Shown here piece by piece: positions 1-8,027 of a DNA stretch of 33,368 bases. The number at the start of each line of letters is the position of its first letter. Within the stretch, counting starts at the first letter, position 1. Origin of the DNA: an uncultured Aquimarina sp. (lineage in GTDB: Bacteria; Bacteroidota; Bacteroidia; Flavobacteriales; Flavobacteriaceae). The stretch is taken from positions 1 to 33,368 of the forward strand of contig CALLUJ010000005.1 of NCBI GenBank assembly GCA_938011245.1, in the 5' to 3' direction. The notes below the pieces were generated by a model. That model had not been told where the DNA came from. It did not search any database and saw only the letters and a program-made list of their open reading frames with translations. The position numbers and the translations under genes are program-made.

Positions 1-77
1 GATAATCGTTGTGCTTTAAAGTAATCGATACATGATTTTTCATCTGGAAATTGTTTGTGGAAATCAGATAAAGTCAT
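1..77 (-). CDS. IS1595-family transposase, N-terminal fragment (runs off left edge)
   Basis: Reading the minus strand from the ATG at 75-77 gives about 25 codons starting MTLSDFHKQFPDEK and continuing through SCIDYFKAQRL before the window ends. The pattern of a short helix, 'QFPDEKSC' and 'YFKAQR' is how IS1595/ISXO2-type transposases begin, just before their zinc ribbon. The same family is present at the right edge (32585-33368), also on the minus strand, where the N-terminus is missing. The two pieces do not overlap in protein sequence; I estimate about 25-30 residues, including the first zinc-ribbon CxxC, lie between them. The family assignment rests on the motif and on the second copy; the fragment is too short to be certain alone. 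Confidence 0.65.
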   Translation of the reverse strand, partial: MTLSDFHKQFPDEKSCIDYFKAQRL

Positions 78-148
78 ATAGAATTTTTAATCTAATTTAA
101 GAATTAAAATAGAAAAAGACCAAAAACGGATAGTCATATTACATAATA
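1..148 (-). mobile_element. Left-edge IS1595-type element, 5' end (boundary tentative)
   Basis: The transposase start at 77 means the upstream terminus of the insertion sequence lies between 78 and the purC terminator near 258-299. A candidate end is 125-148. Read on the minus strand it resembles 32554-32577 at the other copy (about 16 of 22 aligned positions, sharing TATTAT and TATCC). That match is modest in AT-rich DNA, so the outer boundary is a guess. The region also holds a small inverted repeat at 135-150 (catatta/taatatg). Confidence 0.35.
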
Positions 149-257
149 TGGAATTATAGCTTACAAATGGCATAACAACAAGATATAATCGAAATATGAT
201 ATTTGTACTATAATTTATATTATGTAAAATAGAATAATTATAACTCTTATTCATAAA

Positions 258-299
258 TTAAAAGAACCATCTTAAACTAATTCAAAATGGTTCTTTTAA
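258..299 (-). terminator. Hairpin downstream of purC
   Basis: Positions 258-270 (ending aaaagaaccat) pair with 287-299 (starting atggttctttt) in a 13-bp stem with a 16-nt loop, directly after the purC stop. Read on the minus strand the right part of the stem ends in a short T-rich run, as expected for an intrinsic terminator. It could work in both directions and would separate purC from the insertion sequence on the left. Confidence 0.65.
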
Positions 300-305
300 A
301 AACAA

Positions 306-1259
306 TTAATTAATTGTTTTTAAATATGTTAACACGTTATTAGAAATCCTAGTTTCTATATCTGTTAAATTTGCTTTTATAAATTTCTCTCCTGTAATTT
401 TTTCATAAAGCTCTATATAACGTTCTGAAACAGAATTAATATATTCTTCACTCATTTTAGGAATTTGTTGACCTTCTTTGCCTTGAAATCCGTTTTGTAT
501 TAACCATTGGCGTACAAACTCTTTAGATAATTGTTTTTGAGGTGCATTATTATCTTGACGGTCTTGATAGCCTTCACTATAAAAATAGCGTGAAGAGTCT
601 GGAGTATGAATTTCGTCAATCAACACAATTTTACCCTCTTTTGTTTTTCCAAATTCATATTTAGTATCTACTAAAATTAACCCACGCTTAGCTGCAATTT
701 CAGTACCTCTTTGAAACAATGCTTTAGTATATTTTTCTAAAACAATATAATCAGCTTCGCTAACAATACCTTTTTTTAGAATTTCTTCTCTAGTAATATC
801 TTCATCATGACTACCGTTATCGGCTTTTGTAGACGGTGTAATTAAAGGTTCTGGAAACTTATCATTCTCTTTCATGCCTTCCAACATGGGCATACCACAA
901 ATTAAACGACGACCTGCCTTATATTCACGAGCAGCATGGCCAGATAAATATCCACGAATTACCATTTCAACCTTAAAAGGCTCACATAAATGACCAATAG
1001 CTACATTTGGGTCTGGAGTTGAAATTAACCAATTAGGTACAATATCTTCGGTCTCTTTCATCATCTTGGTCGCAATTTGATTTAAAATTTGACCTTTATA
1101 TGGAATTCCTTTAGGCATTACAACATCAAAAGCAGAAAGCCTATCGGTTGCTACCATTACTAAAGTATTATTATCTAATCCATATACTTCTCGAACTTTT
1201 CCTTTATAAATAGATTGTTGGCCTGGAAAATTATAATTGGTATTGGTAATTGTATTCAT
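306..1259 (-). CDS. purC: Phosphoribosylaminoimidazole-succinocarboxamide synthase
   Basis: SAICAR synthase joins aspartate to CAIR with ATP hydrolysis in de novo purine synthesis, in the cytoplasm. The 317-residue protein shows the family blocks in order: YKGKVREVY near residues 18-26 (ATP-binding start), ATDRLSAFD near 37-45, [16 protein letters not shown] in the central part, the [10 protein letters not shown] loop, and [11 protein letters not shown] followed by [13 protein letters not shown]. This is the longer form common in Bacteroidota and yeast-like PurC, without a fused partner. The ATG at 1259 follows selO by 29 nt. A TAnnTTTG promoter at 1277-1306 lies in that gap and the selO 3' end, so purC can be transcribed apart from selO. 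A hairpin follows at 258-299. No defect is visible. Confidence 0.97.
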   Translation of the reverse strand: MNTITNTNYNFPGQQSIYKGKVREVYGLDNNTLVMVATDRLSAFDVVMPKGIPYKGQILNQIATKMMKETEDIVPNWLISTPDPNVAIGHLCEPFKVEMVIRGYLSGHAAREYKAGRRLICGMPMLEGMKENDKFPEPLITPSTKADNGSHDEDITREEILKKGIVSEADYIVLEKYTKALFQRGTEIAAKRGLILVDTKYEFGKTKEGKIVLIDEIHTPDSSRYFYSEGYQDRQDNNAPQKQLSKEFVRQWLIQNGFQGKEGQQIPKMSEEYINSVSERYIELYEKITGEKFIKANLTDIETRISNNVLTYLKTIN

Positions 1260-1276
1260 GGTAAAAAATTAAAAAG

Positions 1277-1306
1277 CAAAGATACTATTTAGGAACTACA
1301 AGACAA
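1277..1306 (-). promoter_or_regulatory. Bacteroidota-type promoter for purC
   Basis: On the minus strand the -7 box TATCTTTG (1277-1284) fits TAnnTTTG exactly, and a TTG (1304-1306) sits 19 bp upstream as the -33 element. The -33 element lies inside the last codons of selO and the -7 box lies just past its stop. This suggests purC is not only read through from the Trx-MsrA-SelO group. Confidence 0.65.
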
Positions 1307-2851
1307 CATGGAGCAACCTACTTTATTGCGTGCCCAATTAGGGCGTTTAGCAAACCATTTTTGATATTCGGGTTGCTCGGCATAAGGTTGCTGCAGCATT
1401 GTATGAAATTCATTTAATAACTCATAATCTCCCTTTTCAGCATCTTCTATAGCCAGTTGCGCCATGTAATTGCGAAGCACATATTTAGGGTTAATTGTAT
1501 TCATTTTTTCTTTTCGTTCTATATCAGAATTTTTTTCTTTTTGTAGACGTTCTATATACTTATTAAGCCAATTTTGCCACTTCTCCTCTACTTCATTTAT
1601 AAGTTCGTTCGGGTTATAAAAGGCTTCAAGTAACACTTTAACTAGTGTTGAAGTGTTACTTGAATTAATTTGTGATAAAATCCTGTAAAATATAATGTAA
1701 TCAATTTCTATAAGTTGCATATTATTTTCTAAATCTTCAATTAAAGAAAAATCATCTTCATCCAATTCAAATAGACCTAGTTTGCTTCTTATCATTTCCA
1801 ATTTACGAATCTCAACATTACTAGAATATTCCTCTAAAATAGTTTCTAAAGGCTCTGCTTCTTCTATTAATGGGTATAATGCATTAGCTAATTTAAATAG
1901 ATTCCATTGTACTACTTTAGGTTGGTTTCCAAAACGATATCGTTTGTGTTGTCTATCTGTGGTATTGGGTGTCCAACCAGGATCATAATCCTCTAACCAG
2001 CCGTAAGGGCCATAATCTATAGTTAACCCTAAAATAGACATGTTATCAGTATTCATTACTCCATGTACAAAACCCACTCGTTGCCAATGTGTAACCATTT
2101 CTAAACTTAATTGTGTTACTTGTTTAAAAAAATCGACATAGGCTCCTTTCCCTTTTTCAGTAATTGTTGGAAAAAAATGTTTTATCGTATAATCGGTTAA
2201 TAATTGTAATGTTTTTATATCTCCTTGAGAAGCTAAAATTTCAAAATTCCCAAATCGTATAAAGCTTTGAGCTACCCTAGTTACAATAGCTCCCTGTTCA
2301 TATGCTGGATTTCCGTTGTATAAAATATCTCTTAAAACTTGGTCTCCAGATAAGCATAAAGACAAAGCTCTTGTTGTAGGGATTCCTAAATGAAACATGG
2401 CTTCGCTGCATAAATATTCCCGAATAGAAGAGCGTAATACAGCTAAACCGTCTGCTGTTCTGGAATAGGGGGTCTTTCCTGCCCCTTTTAATTGTATTGC
2501 CCATCTATTTTTTTGATGGAGCACTTCAAACAAATTAATAGCTCTACCATCCCCTAATTGTCCAGCCCAATTTCCAAACTGATGACCTCCATAACACATC
2601 GCATACGGAGTCGTATTTTTATAAACGTTATTTCCTGAAAAAACACTTAAGAAATCTTTAGAACTACTATCTAAAGCTGTTAATCCAATTTTATGAAGTA
2701 CATCTTCAGAAACATGAATTAAAGAGGGATTAGATGTTTTTTTGGGAGAGACATAAGAAAAACAAGCTTTTTTAACTTGTCTCCTAGTATTTTCTTTAAT
2801 CAGGTCAGAAGGGAGTTCTTCTGTAAAAGTATTTTGTATATTTAATTTCAT
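1289..2851 (-). CDS. selO: Protein adenylyltransferase SelO (YdiU family)
   Basis: SelO is a pseudokinase-fold enzyme that transfers AMP from ATP to Ser/Thr/Tyr of target proteins and is tied to redox stress. The 520-residue protein has the family hallmarks: GGHQFGNWAGQLGDGRA (88-104), LKGAGKTPYSR (121-131) with the nucleotide-binding lysine, VLRSSIREYL (138-147), HGVMNTDNMS (263-272) and IDYGPYGWLEDYDP (278-291), whose Asp takes the metal-binding role. The tail ends in CSMLSCSS; the Cys-Ser-Ser is the bacterial counterpart of the selenocysteine motif of animal SelO. The gene starts 22 nt after msrA, in a thioredoxin-MsrA-SelO row. A possible weak promoter (TAACTTTG, 2888-2895) lies in the end of msrA. 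Targets cannot be read from sequence. Confidence 0.95.
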   Translation of the reverse strand: MKLNIQNTFTEELPSDLIKENTRRQVKKACFSYVSPKKTSNPSLIHVSEDVLHKIGLTALDSSSKDFLSVFSGNNVYKNTTPYAMCYGGHQFGNWAGQLGDGRAINLFEVLHQKNRWAIQLKGAGKTPYSRTADGLAVLRSSIREYLCSEAMFHLGIPTTRALSLCLSGDQVLRDILYNGNPAYEQGAIVTRVAQSFIRFGNFEILASQGDIKTLQLLTDYTIKHFFPTITEKGKGAYVDFFKQVTQLSLEMVTHWQRVGFVHGVMNTDNMSILGLTIDYGPYGWLEDYDPGWTPNTTDRQHKRYRFGNQPKVVQWNLFKLANALYPLIEEAEPLETILEEYSSNVEIRKLEMIRSKLGLFELDEDDFSLIEDLENNMQLIEIDYIIFYRILSQINSSNTSTLVKVLLEAFYNPNELINEVEEKWQNWLNKYIERLQKEKNSDIERKEKMNTINPKYVLRNYMAQLAIEDAEKGDYELLNEFHTMLQQPYAEQPEYQKWFAKRPNWARNKVGCSMLSCSS

Positions 2852-2873
2852 ATGAATAACACAACTAAATAAG

Positions 2874-3359
2874 TTATTTGTGTGTTACAAAGTTAAAAAA
2901 CTCTTTTTGTAATAATTCTAATTTTGGATCTATATACTTTTTACAAAAAGGCTTTTGAGGATTTTTTTTATAATAATTCCTTATAGATTCTCGAGAGGGT
3001 TTAAATTCGTTAAAAGGAAGAATTTGAGTAATGATAGGTTTATCAAAAAAAAATTGCAATTGGTTCAAAATGCTTTTAACAATATTGGCTTGTTCCAAAC
3101 TATAAACATATATCGCCGATCGGTAGGCTTCTCTTCTAGAATGTTGAGAGGTGCTTTTGTGGGTACGCAAATGAATTTCAATAAGCACTTGTAATGGTAT
3201 TTCTTGATTGTTAAAATCTACCACTACAGCTTCAGAAAAAGATTGATTAGCTCCTGTAGAAGAAACATAACCTTGAGCTACTTTTTTTACCCCTCGTAAC
3301 GATTGAAAAACAGCTTCTGTACACCAATGACATCCTCCCCCTAAAGCTATTTTATCCAT
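2874..3359 (-). CDS. msrA: Peptide-methionine (S)-S-oxide reductase, divergent MsrA
   Basis: MsrA reduces the S-epimer of methionine sulfoxide in proteins using thioredoxin. At 161 residues it is close to a minimal family member. The active-site motif is GGGCHWCTEAVF with the nucleophile at Cys10. The usual Phe of GCFW is His11, while Trp12 is kept. The glutamate of the 'GHAE' motif is kept as SFSEAVV, and YRSAIY is kept. The canonical HDPT and GNDxGTQYRS stretches are replaced by HLRTHKST and HSRREAYRS, so the usual Asp is absent. The C-terminal block NYYKKNPQKPFCKKYIDPKL matches the family and carries a possible resolving Cys. The start overlaps the thioredoxin stop by 8 nt. Family membership is firm; the substitutions suggest a subfamily that may have altered activity. 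Confidence 0.85.
   Translation of the reverse strand: MDKIALGGGCHWCTEAVFQSLRGVKKVAQGYVSSTGANQSFSEAVVVDFNNQEIPLQVLIEIHLRTHKSTSQHSRREAYRSAIYVYSLEQANIVKSILNQLQFFFDKPIITQILPFNEFKPSRESIRNYYKKNPQKPFCKKYIDPKLELLQKEFFNFVTHK
2888..2895 (-). promoter_or_regulatory. Possible -7 box upstream of selO
   Basis: TAACTTTG on the minus strand matches TAnnTTTG within the last codons of msrA, 37 nt before the selO start. No TTG is found at the expected -33 spacing, so it may be a chance match. Confidence 0.25.
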
Positions 3360-3651
3360 GTACTTTCAACACATTAATAATTTCATTTTTAGGCAAAACA
3401 CCCGATTGTCTCCATTTAGGAACTCCATCTTTAAATAGAATCATAGTGGGAACACTTCTTACTTGAAATTTGGTGGCTAATTCTTGATTTTTATCAATAT
3501 CAATCTTTACAATTTTTAGCTGATCTCCTACTTCATTTTTTACTTCTTTTAAGATAGGCATTAGTGTTTGGCAGGGGCCGCACCATGTACCAAAAAAGTC
3601 TAATAGAACAACATTATTTGATCTTATAATTTCATTAAAGCTACTTTTCAT
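3352..3651 (-). CDS. Thioredoxin
   Basis: A single-domain 99-residue thioredoxin, the usual size being about 105. The redox motif TWCGPCQTL has Cys24 and Cys27, and the cis-proline loop RSVPTMILFKDG is present. There is no signal peptide, so it is cytoplasmic. It overlaps msrA by 8 nt, which implies translational coupling and makes it the likely electron donor to that reductase; thioredoxin is the established MsrA reductant. It is the first gene of the Trx-MsrA-SelO-PurC row. The genome probably has a separate main TrxA, so I give no gene symbol. No clear TAnnTTTG box was found in the 194 bp upstream. Confidence 0.95.
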   Translation of the reverse strand: MKSSFNEIIRSNNVVLLDFFGTWCGPCQTLMPILKEVKNEVGDQLKIVKIDIDKNQELATKFQVRSVPTMILFKDGVPKWRQSGVLPKNEIINVLKVHG

Positions 3652-3789
3652 AATAATATAAATTTATGATAAATAATTAGGTACTACTTTGTACGTAACC
3701 AGTGGTATAAATTACAAAAAATATGATGAAAAGTACCTCTAAAATCTAGCTACGAAATATAAAATGGAGTTGACATATATTTAAATAAA

Positions 3790-3821
3790 AAAACAGAGAT
3801 TATAAAAATAATCTCTGTTTT
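3790..3821 (-). terminator. Intrinsic terminator of gnd
   Basis: A 13-bp perfect stem (3790-3802, aaaacagagatta, with 3809-3821, taatctctgtttt) and a 6-nt loop. Read on the minus strand it is followed by a T-run. It sits 25 nt past the gnd stop. Confidence 0.85.
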
Positions 3822-3845
3822 GAAATATGTTATCAAGTTAATGGA

Positions 3846-5261
3846 TTATGCACCCCATTCTGTATGAAAAATACCTTCTCGATCAATACGCTCGTATGTA
3901 TGAGAACCGAAGTGGTCACGTTGTGCTTGTATTAAGTTTAAAGGTAATTTGCTAGAAGTATAAGCATCAAAATAGGTTAAAGAGTTTGATAAACCAGGAA
4001 CAGGAATTCCATTTTTAGCAGCAAAAGCCACTACTTCCCTAACCGCAGGGACAGCTTCTTGTACTCTATTTACAAATGTAGGGGCTAATAATAGATTAGC
4101 TAAATCTTTATTGTTATTAAAAGCTATAGTAATATCCTCCAATAAACCTGCTCTAATAATACAACCTGCTCTCCATATTTGAGCAATTAAACCTAAATCT
4201 AAATTATAACCATATTCTTTCGATGCATCAGATAATTGTGCTAAGCCTTGTGCATAAGCCGTAATAAAAGAGAAGTATAATGCTTGCTCTGCAAGGTCTA
4301 CTAATTTTTCTTTTTCTATAGCTTCTACTTCTGGTCTTCCGTATAATTTATCCGCTTCAATACGCTCATCTTTCAGTGCAGAAATTTCACGCATACTCAC
4401 AGCAATATCAATAGTTGGCACAGGGATTCCTAAATCCATAGCGTTTTGAGAAGTCCATTTTCCAGTTCCTTTTTGCTTTGCTTTATCTAAAATAACATCT
4501 ACAATACGTCCAGGAGCTAAATTATCTTCTTGCATAAAAATTTCAGAAGTAATTTGTACTAAAAAAGATTGTAAACGTCCTTCGTTCCACTTAGCAAAAA
4601 TTTGATGCAATTCATCGTTAGTAAATTTAGCCGATTTACGTAATAAATCATAAATTTCTGAGGTCAATTGCATCATTCCATACTCAATACCATTATGTAC
4701 CATTTTCACATAATTTCCAGCAGATTTAGGCCCTAAATATGCTACACAAGGTTTACCATCGTGTGCTTTTGCTGCAACGGCATCAAATATAGGTTTAATG
4801 TATTTATAAGAAGGTTGAGATCCTCCTGGCATAATACTTGGTCCTCTACGAGCTCCTTTAGCCCCACCAGAAACTCCTACTCCTAAAAAGTGAATCCCTT
4901 TCTCATTTAAATAAGCTTCTCTCCTATCCGTATCTGTGTAAAATGAATTTCCTCCGTCTATAATTAAATCTCCTTCTTCTATAAAAGGTAATAAACTATC
5001 AATTACGATATCTACAGGCTTTCCTGCTGGTACCAAAAGCATAATTTTTCTAGGAGTACTTAAATTAGCCACAAATTCTTCTGTCGATGTAGTTGCATCT
5101 ACTTTAGAAATATCTCCTCCTTCTGTTTTTAGAGCCTCCACTTGTTCAGAACTCAAATCTAAACCATAAGCAGAAAATCCGTTATCGGCAACATTTAAAA
5201 TAAAGTTACGCCCCATTACACCAAGACCAACTAAGCCAAAATCATATTTTTTATCACTCAT
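3846..5261 (-). CDS. gnd: 6-phosphogluconate dehydrogenase, decarboxylating
   Basis: Converts 6-phosphogluconate to ribulose 5-phosphate and CO2 with NADP+ (or NAD+) in the oxidative pentose-phosphate pathway. The 471-residue length is that of the long, dimeric class. Visible motifs are the nucleotide-binding GLGVMGRNF (12-20), IIDGGNSFYTDTDRR (100-114), SGGAKGARRGPSIMPGG (131-147), the catalytic lysine and asparagine in KMVHNGIEYG (186-195), and the C-terminal RDHFGSHTYERID. It is divergent from zwf across about 225 bp and ends in a strong hairpin terminator. Together with zwf and pgl this gives the full oxidative branch. No defect seen. Confidence 0.97.
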   Translation of the reverse strand: MSDKKYDFGLVGLGVMGRNFILNVADNGFSAYGLDLSSEQVEALKTEGGDISKVDATTSTEEFVANLSTPRKIMLLVPAGKPVDIVIDSLLPFIEEGDLIIDGGNSFYTDTDRREAYLNEKGIHFLGVGVSGGAKGARRGPSIMPGGSQPSYKYIKPIFDAVAAKAHDGKPCVAYLGPKSAGNYVKMVHNGIEYGMMQLTSEIYDLLRKSAKFTNDELHQIFAKWNEGRLQSFLVQITSEIFMQEDNLAPGRIVDVILDKAKQKGTGKWTSQNAMDLGIPVPTIDIAVSMREISALKDERIEADKLYGRPEVEAIEKEKLVDLAEQALYFSFITAYAQGLAQLSDASKEYGYNLDLGLIAQIWRAGCIIRAGLLEDITIAFNNNKDLANLLLAPTFVNRVQEAVPAVREVVAFAAKNGIPVPGLSNSLTYFDAYTSSKLPLNLIQAQRDHFGSHTYERIDREGIFHTEWGA

Positions 5262-5486
5262 TTTATAAAAATTAATGTTTTTTTATATTTTACTAACATT
5301 AAAAAGACTTTATAAAATACTAACATAAAAGGGCAATATATTCTATATTCGTAGCCGAATACGTAAGTATTTATAAATTTTAATAATGCAAAGCAAAAGT
5401 ATGTAATTTGTAGCATTTTATTTTAAAAACCCATTAACTTTATTCCGACTACTTAGTTATTTTGTTGGAAATTGTATAGTATAGTT
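5262..5486. promoter_or_regulatory. Divergent gnd/zwf control region
   Basis: About 225 bp separate the two divergent pentose-phosphate genes, so both promoters must lie here. No perfect TAnnTTTG box is visible for either gene. A near match for zwf is TTATTTTG, about 35-40 nt before its ATG. A 9-bp direct repeat, tactaacat, occurs at 5291-5299 and 5318-5326, 27 bp apart and on the gnd side. This is about two and a half helical turns; it may be a regulator site, but only two copies exist. Confidence 0.4.
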
Positions 5487-7001
5487 ATGAAAAAAGTAGA
5501 CAATCAATTACTTGTAATATTTGGAGCATCAGGAGACCTTACTGTTCGTAAATTAGTTCCAGCCTTATTCAATTTGTATAAAGAAGGTCATTTTCCTGAA
5601 AACTTTGCTGTTTTAGGAACAAGTCGTAGTAATATGACCGACGAAGAGTTTAGAGCAAAAGTGGTTACGGAAAGTGAATTTCTTAAAGAAGACCTTTCTG
5701 ATAAGGACAAAAACTTTATTACAGATTTTGCCGATCATATTTTTTATGAAGACCTTGGCGGTTCCTATGAAGAACCATATATAGGTTTAAAAAACAGAGT
5801 TCATGCTCTTGATGAAAAATATCAACTAGATGGGAACGCTATTTTTTATCTATCCACACCCCCTGGAATTTATGAGTTAATTTCTAAAAACTTAAATGAA
5901 CAAGGTTTAAGCCAGGAAAATAAAGGTTGGAGTAGACTTATTGTAGAGAAGCCTTTTGGCTATACTTTAGAAACAGCTAAAGCTTTAAATAGAGGTTTAC
6001 AAAAATATTTTAAAGAATCTCAAATCTACCGTATTGATCATTATTTAGGAAAAGAAACTGTTCAGAATTTACTGGTAACCCGTTTTTCTAATAGTATTTT
6101 TGAACCCCTATGGAATAGAAATTATATTAATCATATTGAAATAACTAATGCGGAAAGCGTTGGTGTAGGTTCGCGAGGTGGTTATTATGATAAATCGGGA
6201 GCTTTAAGAGATATGTTTCAAAACCACTTATTACAAATTGTCTCTTTAGTAGCTATGGAACCCCCTGTAGATTCTAATGCGGAATCTATTAGAAATGAAA
6301 AGGTAAAAGCGTTACAATCTATAAGACACCTTAATGAAGAAACTTTTTTTACAAACACTACTAGAGGGCAATACTTAGCATCTAACATAGATGGTAAAAA
6401 AGTAAAAGGATACAGAGAGGAAGAAGGTGTAGATGCCGATTCGATGACAGAAACCTATGCTGCAATTAAATTTTATATTGATAATTGGAGATGGAAAGAT
6501 GTTCCTTTTTATGTGCGTACCGCAAAGTGTATGCCTACAAAAGTAACGGAAGTTGTAATTCATTTTAAACCTTCGCATCATCGATTATTTGAAGGTACTA
6601 ATAGTGATAATCGATTAATTATTAGAATTCAACCTGATGAAGGAATTTTAATGAAATTTGGAGTAAAAGTTCCTGGACAAGGATTTAAAGTTGAAACAGC
6701 AAACTTAGATTTTCATTATACCGATTTAGTAGATACTTATGTAATGCAAGCTTATGAGCGTCTATTACTAGATGCAATGCAAGGAGACGCTACACTTTAT
6801 GCTCGTGCCGACGAAGTGGAAGCTGCATGGGCATTTGTAGATCCTATTTTAAAAGAATGGGAAACTAATCGTGAAAAAATGCATGGTTATCCTGCGGGAA
6901 CATGGGGCCCAAAGTTTGCAGATAAATTAATTGATGGAAAAAAAGGATGGCGTAATCCTGGTCCAAATTTAACGGATAGTGAAGATTATTGTGAATTATA
7001 A
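5487..7001 (+). CDS. zwf: Glucose-6-phosphate 1-dehydrogenase
   Basis: Oxidises glucose 6-phosphate to 6-phosphogluconolactone with NADP+, the entry step of the oxidative pentose-phosphate pathway. From the ATG at 5487 the protein has 504 residues. The frame also opens at a TTG at 5472, but the five extra residues (MYSIV) have no counterpart in the family, so I chose the ATG. Motifs: FGASGDLTVRKL (12-23) for the cofactor, EKPFG (154-158), and the active-site RIDHYLGKE (182-190). The C-terminus is complete. pgl follows after 43 nt on the same strand, forming a zwf-pgl operon divergent from gnd. Confidence 0.97.
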   Translation: MKKVDNQLLVIFGASGDLTVRKLVPALFNLYKEGHFPENFAVLGTSRSNMTDEEFRAKVVTESEFLKEDLSDKDKNFITDFADHIFYEDLGGSYEEPYIGLKNRVHALDEKYQLDGNAIFYLSTPPGIYELISKNLNEQGLSQENKGWSRLIVEKPFGYTLETAKALNRGLQKYFKESQIYRIDHYLGKETVQNLLVTRFSNSIFEPLWNRNYINHIEITNAESVGVGSRGGYYDKSGALRDMFQNHLLQIVSLVAMEPPVDSNAESIRNEKVKALQSIRHLNEETFFTNTTRGQYLASNIDGKKVKGYREEEGVDADSMTETYAAIKFYIDNWRWKDVPFYVRTAKCMPTKVTEVVIHFKPSHHRLFEGTNSDNRLIIRIQPDEGILMKFGVKVPGQGFKVETANLDFHYTDLVDTYVMQAYERLLLDAMQGDATLYARADEVEAAWAFVDPILKEWETNREKMHGYPAGTWGPKFADKLIDGKKGWRNPGPNLTDSEDYCEL

Positions 7002-7044
7002 AACAACAGTAAGCTTAATACCTTAACTTAAAATAATATAGTTG

Positions 7045-7764
7045 ATGAAATTAAAAGTATTAGATAATAAACAAGATGTTGCTAAAGCATTTTCTGAATA
7101 TTTAAAAGAACTTATTGAAAAAGCAGATGGTAAGATTAATGTAGCCTTATCTGGAGGTAGTACTCCTAAAGCTATTTTCGACTATATGGCAGATAATTAC
7201 AAGGATAGCATAGATTGGAGTAAACTTTGTCTTTTTTGGGGAGACGAACGTTGTGTTGCGCCTACCGATGCCGAGAGTAATTACAAAATGACGGTAGATC
7301 ATTTATTATCTAAAATAGATTTCCCCAAAGAAAATATCTTCCGAATTTTAGGAGAAAACAACCCCGAAAAGGAAGCTATACGCTACGGAAAAGTATTGGA
7401 AGAGCAATTAGATTCAGATGAAGATGGTGTAATTTTTGACCTTGTTATCTTAGGTATGGGAGATGATGGACATACCGCTTCTATATTTCCTTATAATATT
7501 GAATTATGGGACAATACAAACAATTGCGTTACTGCAAAACATCCAGATTCTGGACAAATAAGAGTTAGTCTTACAGGACAAGTAATTAATAATGCTAGCG
7601 AAGTAATTTTTTTAGTAACAGGAGCTGGTAAAGCTGAAAAAGTAGAACTTATTATTGAAGAAAAAGAAGGTTTTAAAAAATATCCTGCTGCACTAGTAAC
7701 TCCTTATACAGAAAACTTAACGTGGTTTTTGGATAAAGATGCTGCTGCAAAATTAAATTTGTAA
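7045..7764 (+). CDS. pgl: 6-phosphogluconolactonase (DevB/SOL type)
   Basis: Hydrolyses 6-phosphogluconolactone, the product of the upstream gene zwf. The 239-residue protein has the family motifs VALSGGSTP (33-41), FWGDERCVAPTDAESNY (64-80) and LGMGDDGHTASIFP (136-149). The ATG at 7045 is preferred to the TTG immediately before it. It is the second gene of the zwf-pgl operon. No convincing T-tailed terminator follows; the first strong structure downstream is the 46-bp palindrome at 7893-7938. Confidence 0.96.
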   Translation: MKLKVLDNKQDVAKAFSEYLKELIEKADGKINVALSGGSTPKAIFDYMADNYKDSIDWSKLCLFWGDERCVAPTDAESNYKMTVDHLLSKIDFPKENIFRILGENNPEKEAIRYGKVLEEQLDSDEDGVIFDLVILGMGDDGHTASIFPYNIELWDNTNNCVTAKHPDSGQIRVSLTGQVINNASEVIFLVTGAGKAEKVELIIEEKEGFKKYPAALVTPYTENLTWFLDKDAAAKLNL

Positions 7765-7892
7765 GTACATATTTAAAAGTAAATTTTCTAAAATAGTTAA
7801 TAATCAATTTATATAATTTACAATTATTTTTTCTACGTTATTTATGGTGTTCGTCTTAAATTAAATAGATAAACGCAATATTTTAACTGTTA

Positions 7893-7938
7893 CCCCACGT
7901 TTTTAAGATTTGCCTAGGCAAATCTTAAAAACGTGGGG
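7893..7938. repeat. 46-bp perfect palindrome with no loop
   Basis: The left arm 7893-7915 (starts ccccacgttttt, ends tttgcct) is the exact reverse complement of the right arm 7916-7938 (starts aggcaaa, ends acgtgggg): 23 bp each, no mismatch, no spacer, centred on cctagg. The flanking bases (ta / at) do not extend the symmetry. It lies 129 bp past pgl. There is no T-run on either side, so it is not a typical terminator, though the hairpin would be very stable in RNA. Confidence 0.9.
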
Positions 7939-8027
7939 ATATAAAAAGCTTATTTTTCGTGTTTCAAAATATAAAAAGAGATGCATCATTTAACGTTAAA
8001 CGTAAGATTTGCTATTCAGTATTTATA

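Noticed and set aside
1289-2851. SelO as a selenoprotein
   Set aside because: The C-terminal motif is encoded with ordinary Cys codons, and no in-frame TGA or SECIS-like element is involved.
5472-5486. TTG start adding five residues to zwf
   Set aside because: The ATG at 5487 gives the usual family N-terminus; the extra residues have no counterpart.
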